5,701 nt of DNA from Clostridiales bacterium (GCA_027357125.1 DAHVVW010000152.1:1-5701); one strand, 5' to 3'; counted from the first letter of the stretch, positions 1 through 5,078 are shown. Numbers and translations: made by a program. Notes: generated from the sequence alone by a model not told the origin.

Positions 1-194
1 TGCCTGTTAATATTCGTCAAGCAGATCTCATCAAAGTCTACTAATATTAAATGGCCTACCCCGGCACGCGCCAAGGCTTCGGCGGTAAAAGAGCCTACTC
101 CGCCGATACCGAAAATAATCACCGTACTTTGGCTTAAGCGAGAGATACCTTCTGCCCCAATTAAAAGTTCGGTACGGGAAAATTTGTGTTGCAT
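1..194 (-). CDS. tcdA: tRNA threonylcarbamoyladenosine dehydratase TcdA, N-terminal part (gene runs off the window)
   Basis: The first 64 codons are visible; the 3' end lies beyond position 1. The family is an E1/ThiF-like cytosolic enzyme that uses ATP to dehydrate and cyclise the t6A37 base of ANN-decoding tRNAs to ct6A. The protein opens MQHKFSRTELLIG. It then shows the Rossmann nucleotide-binding loop FGIGGVGS (residues 28-35), the helix TAEALARAGVG, the acidic strand end LVDFDEICLTN, and NINR at residues 61-64, which in this family is normally followed by Q. The pattern GVGSxxAEALARxGxG with VDxDxxxxTNINR fits TcdA/CsdL better than MoeB, ThiF or HesA, but the distinguishing C-terminal part is not visible. 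The start is the ATG at 194, with a perfect AGGAGG (200-205) 5 nt upstream. It is monocistronic at its 5' side, with its own promoter, and is unrelated to the TA genes upstream. Confidence 0.85.
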   Translation of the reverse strand, partial: MQHKFSRTELLIGAEGISRLSQSTVIIFGIGGVGSFTAEALARAGVGHLILVDFDEICLTNINR

Positions 195-289
195 GATTTC
201 CTCCTGAATTAACAATTGGCTGACTCTTCTTATGGCAATTACGAGGTTATTTTATCCGGAAAAGGCAAATTAAGCTCCGCAACTAAATT

Positions 290-317
290 ATTTTAGCATA
301 ACTTTTTTAAGTGACAA
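290..317 (-). promoter_or_regulatory. Sigma-A-type promoter for tcdA
   Basis: On the minus strand the -35 box is TTGTCA (317-312). A 16-nt spacer leads to the -10 box TAAAAT (295-290), which is extended by TGC just upstream (298-296). Transcription would start near position 283, giving a leader of about 90 nt before the tcdA ATG at 194. The -35 box lies inside an imperfect inverted repeat, GTGA-N7-TCAC (311-325), which could be an operator. I saw no riboswitch or convincing attenuator fold in the leader. Confidence 0.65.
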
Positions 318-423
318 AATTTCACTACTAACACTTAAGTAATATCAACTGCAGTAGATATACTCGTTGAAAAACCTGAATAATTTTACACAGAAGATAT
401 TCATATTCAGAGCTTTAACATCA

Positions 424-454
424 AGAAAAGCGCGCTATGCAGGCACGTTTTTTT
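424..454 (-). terminator. Intrinsic terminator after the RelE-type TA cassette
   Basis: Immediately after the toxin stop codon the minus strand reads A7, then CGTGC (447-443), a 7-nt loop, GCGCG (435-431), and then CTTTTCT. In RNA the 5-bp GC-rich stem closes with one G-U pair, and the flanking A and U runs can extend it. On the plus strand the same stem has a C-A mismatch but a longer T run, so it could also act weakly in that direction. It separates the TA operon from the tcdA promoter. Confidence 0.55.
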
Positions 455-456
455 GA

Positions 457-636
457 TTAGCCCTTAATTGTATATGCTTCCCTTCGGTGTAAAACCCGTA
501 AGGCATAGACGGTTACAAAAGTCCCCTCTACCCTCATAATCACGCGATAAACCCCAACTCGGATTCGCCACTTGTCATTAAACCCTTTGAGTTTCACCAA
601 ATCCTTTTTGGCCCTATTGGTGATAATCAAGTTCAT
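457..636 (-). CDS. RelE/ParE-family toxin, unusually short (59 aa), probable internal deletion
   Basis: This family consists of small ribosome-dependent mRNA interferases or gyrase poisons, usually about 85-95 residues. This product has 59. It begins MNLIITNRAKKDLVKLKG, then DKWRIRVGVYRVI (residues 21-33), then VYALRVLHRREAY (residues 43-55). The last two blocks match the family's core strands, where the RNA-contacting basic residues lie: R24/R26, R31, R51/R52 and Y55 by rough alignment. The segment that normally lies between 'AKKDLxKL' and 'KLKGxxDxWRIRVG', about 20-30 residues forming the helical hairpin, is absent without a frameshift. The ATG at 636 overlaps the antitoxin stop in an ATGA arrangement, so translation is probably coupled. 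What is left looks like a truncated, possibly inactive toxin. A genuine miniature variant is the alternative. Confidence 0.7.
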   Translation of the reverse strand: MNLIITNRAKKDLVKLKGFNDKWRIRVGVYRVIMRVEGTFVTVYALRVLHRREAYTIKG

Positions 637-887
637 AGGCCCAACTCCTTTTCCACTTCCTCCAATGTATAAATACGCCCTGTCCGTATATCCTCTTCAG
701 CCTCTGCAACTGCTTGTTCATCTTCTTCCGTCCATGGCTCATCATCATAGCTAGGGTTGGCTAATGTCTGCCCGTTTTGCTGCTGTTCGAGCAAAGATTT
801 TAGGAAATGGATTGCAATTTCTAACTTCTCAATAGGGATTCTATTTACCAGCCGATTGATTTCCTCACGAAGTTGTTCTTCAGACAT
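633..887 (-). CDS. Antitoxin partner of the RelE-type toxin
   Basis: This is a small acidic 84-residue protein directly upstream of, and overlapping (ATGA), a RelE-family toxin gene, which is the standard antitoxin position. Residues 1-35 are amphipathic helices (MSEEQLREEINRLVNRIP, then EKLEIAIHFLKSLLEQ). A Gln/Asn-rich linker follows. The acidic C-terminal tail has PWTEEDEQAVAEAEEDI (51-67), RTGRIYTLEEV (68-78) and a terminal KELGL. Tails of the form 'EDIRxGRxYTLEEVxxELGL' are common in antitoxins paired with RelE toxins and probably wrap the toxin. No classical RHH, HTH or AbrB domain is obvious, so any autorepression would have to come from the N-terminal helices. I chose the ATG at 887 because AGGAGAGG (898-905) lies 10 nt upstream. 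An in-frame TTG at 893 is closer to that site and is also possible. The in-frame ATG at 914 has no ribosome binding site. Confidence 0.8.
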   Translation of the reverse strand: MSEEQLREEINRLVNRIPIEKLEIAIHFLKSLLEQQQNGQTLANPSYDDEPWTEEDEQAVAEAEEDIRTGRIYTLEEVEKELGL

Positions 888-932
888 TATCAACCATCCT
901 CTCCTATTTGCCATATATCACAATGAAAATGC

Positions 933-965
933 GTTAAATCGATTGAACTATCTTACTTTAGTATA
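933..965 (-). promoter_or_regulatory. Weak candidate promoter and palindromic operator of the RelE-type cassette
   Basis: A -10 like TATACT lies on the minus strand at 965-960, about 73 nt before the antitoxin ATG, but no convincing -35 box sits at the right distance upstream. Just downstream, around the predicted start site, is a 16-bp palindrome with one mismatched pair, GTTAAATCGATTGAAC (933-948). A palindrome there would suit autorepression by the TA complex. Both elements are short and could be chance. Confidence 0.3.
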
Positions 966-1067
966 GAAGGTAGTCCCGAAGAGTAGAGGTTCATGATGTA
1001 ACCAAACTGGGACAGAAAATTCCGATGTAAAAACTTTCTACTCAAGTCACAGTAAAAGATGAATCAG
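966..1067. other. Intergenic stretch, no gene seen; possible old insertion-sequence end
   Basis: No plausible gene starts or ends here on either strand. The stretch has GTCCC at 973-977 and an inverted GGGAC at 1009-1013. It also has GATGTAA twice, 29 bp apart (995-1001 and 1024-1030). The sequence ACTGGGACAGAAAATT (1006-1021) resembles the repeated terminal motifs of IS21-like elements. No transposase gene is nearby, so this is at most a remnant. Confidence 0.2.
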
Positions 1068-1282
1068 TCATATGACGTTTTTGTCTTGATTCACGATAAA
1101 GGAATTGATTGTGGAATCATCCGGGACGTAGACTTGTTCCTTATTCTCTCCAGCGAAATCAATACGCCAGATCCCATTGTCCTGCTGATAATATATTCGG
1201 TCCTGATAAGGATTCCAATAATATAAACCCAATGATCATATATGGAGTCGTCCGATACTTTGCGCCAAAAAATGATATACTC
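1068..1282 (-). pseudogene. Decayed fragment of a beta-propeller-like (DUF5050-type) protein, frameshifted
   Basis: Directly after the mazF stop, and in the same frame, the minus strand reads EYIIFWRKVSDD, SIYDHWVY down to 1223. After a shift near 1223-1225, consistent with one missing base, it continues YYWNPYQDRIYYQQDN, GIWRIDFAGENKEQVYV and so on, to a TGA at 1070-1068 (51 further residues). The pattern 'W-V-Y-Y ... D-R-I-Y-Y ... G-I-W-R-I-D-F-A-G' is what the short repeats of DUF5050/YncE-like propellers look like (xxIYYxxxxxxxLYRxxxDGxxxxxL). There is no start codon with a ribosome binding site and no signal peptide, so this is a remnant of a larger gene. The family assignment is by eye only. 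The coding-like quality of both halves is the stronger part of the claim. Confidence 0.45.
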
Positions 1283-1645
1283 TTATGCCGTGATCAATTC
1301 GACTAAACTATGTCTTATGTTTTGAAGTAGCTGCTGTTCCAATGCTCCCAGGTAGGTAGTTATCCTTTTCATATCAACCGCTCGAACCTGGTCAATTAAA
1401 GCTACTGATGGCCTTGGCAGCCCACCTGTGCCGCGGGGTATCTGATGGTAGAGAATTGGATTTTGGTTAGCCCAATTTCCGCCTTGCGAAGTCACCGGAA
1501 CAACTAAAACAATCGGGAAACGGAGATACCCGCTGGGAACAGCTACTATAATTGCTGGCCGAAGGCCTTCCGGTTCATGTCCCTTTGGTTCATGCGTAGG
1601 AAGGTTGACCAGAACTACATCTCCTGGTTGGATGCCGGTACTCAA
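1283..1645 (-). CDS. mazF: MazF/PemK-family mRNA interferase toxin
   Basis: This 120-residue protein has the typical length of a MazF/PemK sequence-specific endoribonuclease, which cleaves cellular mRNA when freed from its antitoxin. Visible family landmarks are the opening PGDVVLVNL (7-15), RPAIIV (29-34) with the Arg expected in the active site, PVTSQGG (50-56) with the conserved Thr/Ser, and LPRPSVALIDQVRAVD (76-91), followed by KRI. The C-terminal helix is ALEQQLLQNIRHSLVELI. Translation appears to start at TTG (1645), whose first bases overlap the antitoxin TGA (TTGA). AGGGAG lies about 9 nt upstream and there is no usable ATG near the N-terminus. A TTG start with coupling would keep toxin synthesis below that of the antitoxin. 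All key motifs are present, so it looks intact. Confidence 0.9.
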   Translation of the reverse strand: MSTGIQPGDVVLVNLPTHEPKGHEPEGLRPAIIVAVPSGYLRFPIVLVVPVTSQGGNWANQNPILYHQIPRGTGGLPRPSVALIDQVRAVDMKRITTYLGALEQQLLQNIRHSLVELITA

Positions 1646-1887
1646 TTTTTCTGGCTCCCTTCGATTTCCAGTCCTTTGCCTTCTACAAAACGCACGGGCT
1701 TACCTTTGGGTACCCCTTCGGGCCCCCAATCATATGGAGGCCAATCGGCCAGTTCAGCATTTAACCAGTTGATGTCCTCTAATCGTGATTCTAGTATTAT
1801 GGACTCCATGAACCTTTTCGCAATCGATATTGCTTTTTCGGGTAATAGATCTACCAGACGGTGGAGATCTTCCTTAGGTATACTCAT
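1642..1887 (-). CDS. Antitoxin partner of the MazF/PemK toxin
   Basis: This 81-residue protein sits immediately upstream of mazF and overlaps it by 4 nt. The N-terminal part (MSIPKEDLHRLVDLLP, then EKAISIAKRFMESIILES) forms two amphipathic helices. These resemble an N-terminal segment found in many TA antitoxins and also the segment of the RelE-linked antitoxin at 633-887. The C-terminal part is rich in Trp, Pro and Gly, with WLNAELADWPPYDWGPEG (41-58) and GKPVRFVEGKGLEIE (62-76), and probably binds the toxin. No AbrB/MazE-type swapped-hairpin fold is evident. I prefer the ATG at 1887, preceded by AAGGAacGGTGAT, a split match to the full Shine-Dalgarno. An in-frame GTG at 1896 is the alternative and would add three residues. 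Confidence 0.8.
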   Translation of the reverse strand: MSIPKEDLHRLVDLLPEKAISIAKRFMESIILESRLEDINWLNAELADWPPYDWGPEGVPKGKPVRFVEGKGLEIEGSQKN

Positions 1888-1922
1888 TAGTATCACCGTT
1901 CCTTAAAACGTTCCTGCCTTAC

Positions 1923-1950
1923 ATTATATCATACAGTATTAGGTTACAAA
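1923..1950 (-). promoter_or_regulatory. Extended -10 promoter of the MazF cassette
   Basis: On the minus strand a perfect TATAAT (1928-1923) is preceded by TGA (1931-1929), giving the extended -10 form TGnTATAAT. A weak -35 like TTTGTA (1950-1945) lies 16 nt upstream. The start site would be near 1916, about 29 nt before the antitoxin ATG. The 9-bp odd palindrome ATACAGTAT (1931-1939) fills part of the spacer, and AGGAACG occurs twice 12 bp apart downstream (1915-1909 and 1903-1897). Either could bind the TA complex. Confidence 0.7.
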
Positions 1951-1991
1951 CAGAAATGGCCGCCATAGATCTGAATCACCGGGTATATCCC

Positions 1992-2161
1992 CTACAAAGC
2001 GATTCTCTGAAAACCATAGTCTTCCTTTGGATCCTTAAGTTCATCGAAGAAGTAAACATAATCCCATACACATATACACCGGCATAAGGCGGCACCGCCA
2101 TTTTTTCTTTGGTGTAATCGTTCAGATTAATTTGATAAGCCCCTTCGGGACCATTTTGCAA
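1992..2161 (-). pseudogene. Frameshifted C-terminal remnant of an unrecognised protein
   Basis: After the response regulator stop, the minus strand reads QNGPEGAYQINLNDYTKEK, MAVPPYAGVYVYG in one frame. A shift by one base near 2056-2060 then gives DYVYFFDELKDPKEDYGFQR, IAL and a TAG at 1994-1992. Both halves have ordinary protein composition with many Asp, Glu, Tyr and Pro, whereas the unshifted continuation (after GIMF) looks random. The only start candidate is a TTG at 2161, 5 nt after the regulator stop, so the N-terminus is missing. I do not recognise the family. A short translated 61-residue frame (2161-1976) is the alternative but looks less natural. Confidence 0.4.
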
Positions 2162-2166
2162 ACGCC

Positions 2167-2865
2167 CTAAACCCTAAACCGATACCCAGCTCCCCACACG
2201 GTCTCGATGTACTGCGGATTGGACGGGTCGCTTTCGATTTTCTCGCGCACCCTGGCGATGTGCACGGTCACCGTGGCCGAGTCGCCCAAGGCTTCCAGCC
2301 CCCAGACCCGTTCAAACAATTCATCGCGCCCGAAGACTCGGTTTGGATTTTGCGCTAGGTATGAGAGCAAATCGAATTCTTTCTGAGCTAGGTTTACTTC
2401 CTGACCGTTAACAAAGACTCGGCGGGAGTCTTTCTCTATTTTAAGGCCGCGAATGGTCAAGGTACTGCTCCGGTTAAGCCCGTCTCTAAACCTGTGTTTC
2501 AATCGTTCGTAGTTCTCCAAATGGGCTTTGACTCGGGCCACCAGTTCGCCTGGACTGAAGGGCTTGGTGATGTAATCATCTGCGCCTAGGCTTAAGCCCT
2601 TAATCTTGTCTATTTCTTCTTTTTTGGCGGAGACCAAGAGCACCGGAATGTCTTTCTCATCCTTCATGCTGCGCAGAATTTCCAAGCCGTCTATCCCCGG
2701 AAGCATGATGTCTAAGATCAAGAGATCGTATTCCTTATCTTTAAGCATTCTTAAACCGTCCAAGCCGTTCGGGCAGATGTCAGCCTCAAAGTCCGCCAGT
2801 TCAAGATAGTCCTTCTGCAATTCTGCGATACTGGCGTCATCCTCAATAATCAAAATCTTTTTCAT
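2167..2865 (-). CDS. OmpR/PhoB-family two-component response regulator
   Basis: This 232-residue cytosolic transcription regulator has a receiver domain at about 1-118 and a winged-helix DNA-binding domain at about 136-232. Receiver landmarks are the acidic cluster E8/D9/D10 in ILIIEDD, the phosphoacceptor D52 in LLILDIMLPGIDGLEIL, S79 in VLLVSAKK, and K101 in YITKPFSPGEL. The output domain shows LTIRGLKIEKDSRRVFVNG, LAQKEFDLLSYLAQNPN, the recognition-helix region TVTVHIARVREKIE (200-213) and the closing ETVWGAGYRFRV. All phosphotransfer residues are present. It follows the histidine kinase by 17 nt and is surely its partner. I chose the ATG at 2865 because GGGAGGG (2871-2877) lies 5 nt upstream. 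The in-frame GTG at 2871 would overlap that site. It probably controls the linked ABC transporter, but its target sites are not visible. Confidence 0.95.
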   Translation of the reverse strand: MKKILIIEDDASIAELQKDYLELADFEADICPNGLDGLRMLKDKEYDLLILDIMLPGIDGLEILRSMKDEKDIPVLLVSAKKEEIDKIKGLSLGADDYITKPFSPGELVARVKAHLENYERLKHRFRDGLNRSSTLTIRGLKIEKDSRRVFVNGQEVNLAQKEFDLLSYLAQNPNRVFGRDELFERVWGLEALGDSATVTVHIARVREKIESDPSNPQYIETVWGAGYRFRV

Positions 2866-2870
2866 GTTCA

Positions 2871-2877
2871 CCCTCCC
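2871..2877 (-). promoter_or_regulatory. Ribosome binding site deciding the response regulator start
   Basis: GGGAGGG on the minus strand ends 5 nt before the ATG at 2865. It lies in the 17-nt gap after the kinase stop codon (2885-2883). It supports the ATG at 2865 over the GTG at 2871, which falls within the site itself. Confidence 0.75.
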
Positions 2878-2882
2878 TCAAC

Positions 2883-4316
2883 CTACAATCTACTTAATGA
2901 TATCAAAATGCTCGTACCCTCGCCTCCGTGGCTCATGGCCCAAATCCTGCCACTGTGCCCCTCGATGATCTGTTTGGCGATGGCCAGCCCTAGACCGCTT
3001 CCTTTAATCTCTGTGCGGGCGGTATCTGAGCGATAGAAACGATCGAAGATGTGCGGCAGATCCTGCTCCCTGATCCCGGAGCCGTTGTCACGCACTTCAA
3101 TAATGATACTGGTAAGGGTCTCGCGCACAATCATCTTGATTTCTCCCTGCTCCTTGTTCATATATTTGCGCGAGTTATCAAGGATGTTGATGATAACCCT
3201 CTTCATCCTGTCCCGGTCTAAGAGGACCGTGCGTTCACGGTCAATTTCCTTTTGAAAAACTGTCTTAATATGATTCCTTTCTAACTCCGGCTCACTCTCC
3301 AGCAAACACTCTTGGAAAAACTCGGCTATTCCCGTCCGTTCGAAATTAAACGGAATCTGGTTTAAATCCAGCTTGGAATAGAGGAGCAAATCATCAATCA
3401 TGATATCCACTTGTTCTGCTTTCGCATAAATTGTGCGCAAATACCGGTCCATCTTCTCCGGCGTGTTGGCCACCCCGTCAAAGATTCCTTCCACATACCC
3501 TTTGATGGAAGTCACCGGGGTCTTTAGGTCGTGGGAGATGCTTGACACCAGTACTTTACGGTTATCCTCATATTTTAACTGCGCGCGGATTGAGTCTTTA
3601 AGCTTAATGCGCATCAGTTCCAAATCACGGCAAAGCGCTCGAATCTCTTTATCCCCCTCCTCGACGATCTCACACTCGAGATTCCCCCGGCTGATCTCAG
3701 CCGCCGCCTGCTGCAAATTATTGAGGGGCTTTAAGATAACCCGCGATAACTGGTAGGAAATCAGGATATTGGTCACGGCAAACGACAGTACTAATACCAC
3801 CCCGGCTAAGATTAACAAGCCGGTAAGGCTGCTGAGCGAGCGATCAACGGGTGCCAGGAGCAAGACGCTCCCTTGGCCGCCGTCTTGAAAATTAAGGTTA
3901 ATCGACTCTACCGTATAGGCCAGATTGCCGACAACTACCGCTTCTTTCCCCCACTTTTTATTTCCTTCAAACGCGAACTTCGCCAGGTCGATCTTACTGA
4001 AATTGCGTGAGGAGAATAAGACCTCTTCATCCTTGATGATGACCAGCTCTCCATTAATGGCCGCCAGCCGCTCCTGCAACTGCTGCTGGAAGCTCTTCTC
4101 TTCAACCGCTTCCGGCTTCTGCTTAAGAACGCTGTTCCCGCTCTCGATCAGTTCCAACTTAATCTCGGACAGTTTCCGGTAATTCTCCACTGAGATATCC
4201 GTACCCATAACCCGTCCGAGAATAAAAACAAAAGCCAAGGCAACAACAACAGTAATCATCGCGGGAATGATTACTGTCGCCGCATTGGCTAAAACTAAGC
4301 GCCGTTTGAGGTTCAT
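2883..4316 (-). CDS. Membrane sensor histidine kinase (HAMP, HisKA, HATPase)
   Basis: This 477-residue EnvZ/PhoR-like kinase phosphorylates the downstream regulator. It has TM1 at about 11-34 and an extracytoplasmic sensor at about 36-160. TM2 is at about 164-188 (LTGLLILAGVVLVLSFAV) and HAMP at about 189-241. The HisKA domain carries the phospho-accepting H262 in SSISHDLKTPVTSIKGY. The ATP-binding domain has the N box NILDNSRKY (377-385), the G1 box DNGSGI (410-415), the F box FDRFYR (424-429) and the G2 box GSGLGLAIAK (439-448). All catalytic boxes are intact. The roughly 125-residue sensor is large enough for a PAS-like extracytoplasmic fold, so direct signal sensing is more likely than the short-loop, transporter-dependent sensing of BceS-type kinases. 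The start is the ATG at 4316, 9 nt after the permease stop, with GAGG in between. The ligand is unknown. Confidence 0.95.
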   Translation of the reverse strand: MNLKRRLVLANAATVIIPAMITVVVALAFVFILGRVMGTDISVENYRKLSEIKLELIESGNSVLKQKPEAVEEKSFQQQLQERLAAINGELVIIKDEEVLFSSRNFSKIDLAKFAFEGNKKWGKEAVVVGNLAYTVESINLNFQDGGQGSVLLLAPVDRSLSSLTGLLILAGVVLVLSFAVTNILISYQLSRVILKPLNNLQQAAAEISRGNLECEIVEEGDKEIRALCRDLELMRIKLKDSIRAQLKYEDNRKVLVSSISHDLKTPVTSIKGYVEGIFDGVANTPEKMDRYLRTIYAKAEQVDIMIDDLLLYSKLDLNQIPFNFERTGIAEFFQECLLESEPELERNHIKTVFQKEIDRERTVLLDRDRMKRVIINILDNSRKYMNKEQGEIKMIVRETLTSIIIEVRDNGSGIREQDLPHIFDRFYRSDTARTEIKGSGLGLAIAKQIIEGHSGRIWAMSHGGEGTSILISLSRL

Positions 4317-4325
4317 ATCCTCACC

Positions 4326-5078
4326 CTAAAACTCTTTATTATCAAAAATATAAAACCCGGCTGTGAACAACATTATACCATATCCAGCCATGATCAATAA
4401 CTGGCGGACAATTTTCCAAAAGGGGAAGGAATGGGCCAGCCACAAATTATACCAATCAAGCTGGGTCGTGATAAATAAACTGGCATACTGAGAAAAAAAC
4501 ACTCCTAACACTTTCAGCACCAGAAAGGCCAAGATCGACAGGAAAAAAACAGTGATGCCGCTCTTAAAGATATTTGCCAAGAGCACAATCGCCAACGCCA
4601 AAACTAACATGGGCAGGAAGCTTACAAGATAAGCCAAAACCGTTCTGGCAAACGCCCCCAAGCTGGCGGAGTTGGTGTTAAACAGAAAACCCGCAAGCTC
4701 AGAAAAAACCAGCAGCAACAGGAGATTAGCCAGAGTAAACAGGGAGATGGCCGTGATTTTGGCCGTAAAAATCTTGAATCTGCTCACGGGCCTGGTGAGC
4801 GTGATGCGCATGATATTATGCGAAAACTCCCCTGAGAAACTGTCGATCGTGACCAAAGCCGTAAATAGAGGGAGAATGGTGTTCACCACGACCGAGAGCA
4901 CCAGAATCGGAAACTCTGCACTCCCTACTCCTCTTACCCCAAATCCGCTTCTCACGCCGACAATAATGAGTTGTCCGACCACAATCATAGTCAGGGACAG
5001 TAATACGGCGACAAAAGCTTTTTTCTTTTTATAGAGTTTCTCGACTTCATTACGAAGCGCGGCTTGGAACACGGCCAT
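4326..5078 (-). CDS. ABC-2-type transporter permease subunit
   Basis: This 250-residue integral membrane protein pairs with the ATPase encoded just upstream, forming an exporter or detoxification pump of the BcrAB/ABC-2 kind. Six membrane segments are visible, at about 22-42, 56-78, 104-132, 142-170, 174-197 and 226-246. A basic cytoplasmic start (RNEVEKLYKKKKAF) comes before the first. Between segments 2 and 3 is FSGEFSHNIMRITLTRPVSR (81-100), which matches the family's conserved cytoplasmic 'F..E...gt.r..lsrPvsR' coupling region. The ATG at 5078 has GAGG (5088-5091) 9 nt upstream, inside the end of the ATPase gene, and the two genes overlap by 29 nt. The substrate cannot be read from the sequence. 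Linkage to a two-component system suggests an antimicrobial peptide, antibiotic or envelope stress. Confidence 0.9.
   Translation of the reverse strand: MAVFQAALRNEVEKLYKKKKAFVAVLLSLTMIVVGQLIIVGVRSGFGVRGVGSAEFPILVLSVVVNTILPLFTALVTIDSFSGEFSHNIMRITLTRPVSRFKIFTAKITAISLFTLANLLLLLVFSELAGFLFNTNSASLGAFARTVLAYLVSFLPMLVLALAIVLLANIFKSGITVFFLSILAFLVLKVLGVFFSQYASLFITTQLDWYNLWLAHSFPFWKIVRQLLIMAGYGIMLFTAGFYIFDNKEF

Noticed and set aside
311..325. CRP-like site GTGA-N7-TCAC
   Set aside because: The CRP consensus has a 6-nt spacer and TGTGA/TCACA arms. The spacing differs and the organism looks like a member of the Bacillota, where such CRP control is not expected. It is kept only as a possible unknown operator.
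888..914. Upstream start (ATG at 914) adding nine residues (MANRRGWLI) to the RelE-linked antitoxin
   Set aside because: No ribosome binding site precedes it, and the added codons contain the AGGAGAGG that serves the downstream start.
1260..1296. Possible terminator after mazF (T6 run at 1266-1271)
   Set aside because: Only a 4-bp TGAT/ATCA pair could form before the T run. No stable stem was seen, so no terminator is called.
1109..1306. Plus-strand open frame of 65 codons over the propeller remnant
   Set aside because: It has no ribosome binding site and low-quality composition, and the minus strand reads much better here.
2088..2106. GC hairpin GGCGGCACCGCC followed by ATTTTTTC on the plus strand, like a terminator
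   Set aside because: No plus-strand gene precedes it. The stem is only 4 bp with a 4-nt loop, and on the minus strand it encodes part of the frameshifted tail (AVPPYAG). Transcription on the gene-bearing strand would meet the T run on the wrong side.
2163..2178. Two tandem CCCTAAA units, identical to the plant-type telomere repeat
   Set aside because: Only two copies, and they are the codons ending the response regulator plus its stop region. The surrounding DNA is plainly bacterial, so this is coincidence.
4672..5034. Plus-strand open frame of 120 codons inside the permease gene
   Set aside because: It is antisense to a convincing six-segment permease. It has no ribosome binding site and no recognisable domain, as is true of the other plus-strand frames in the operon.
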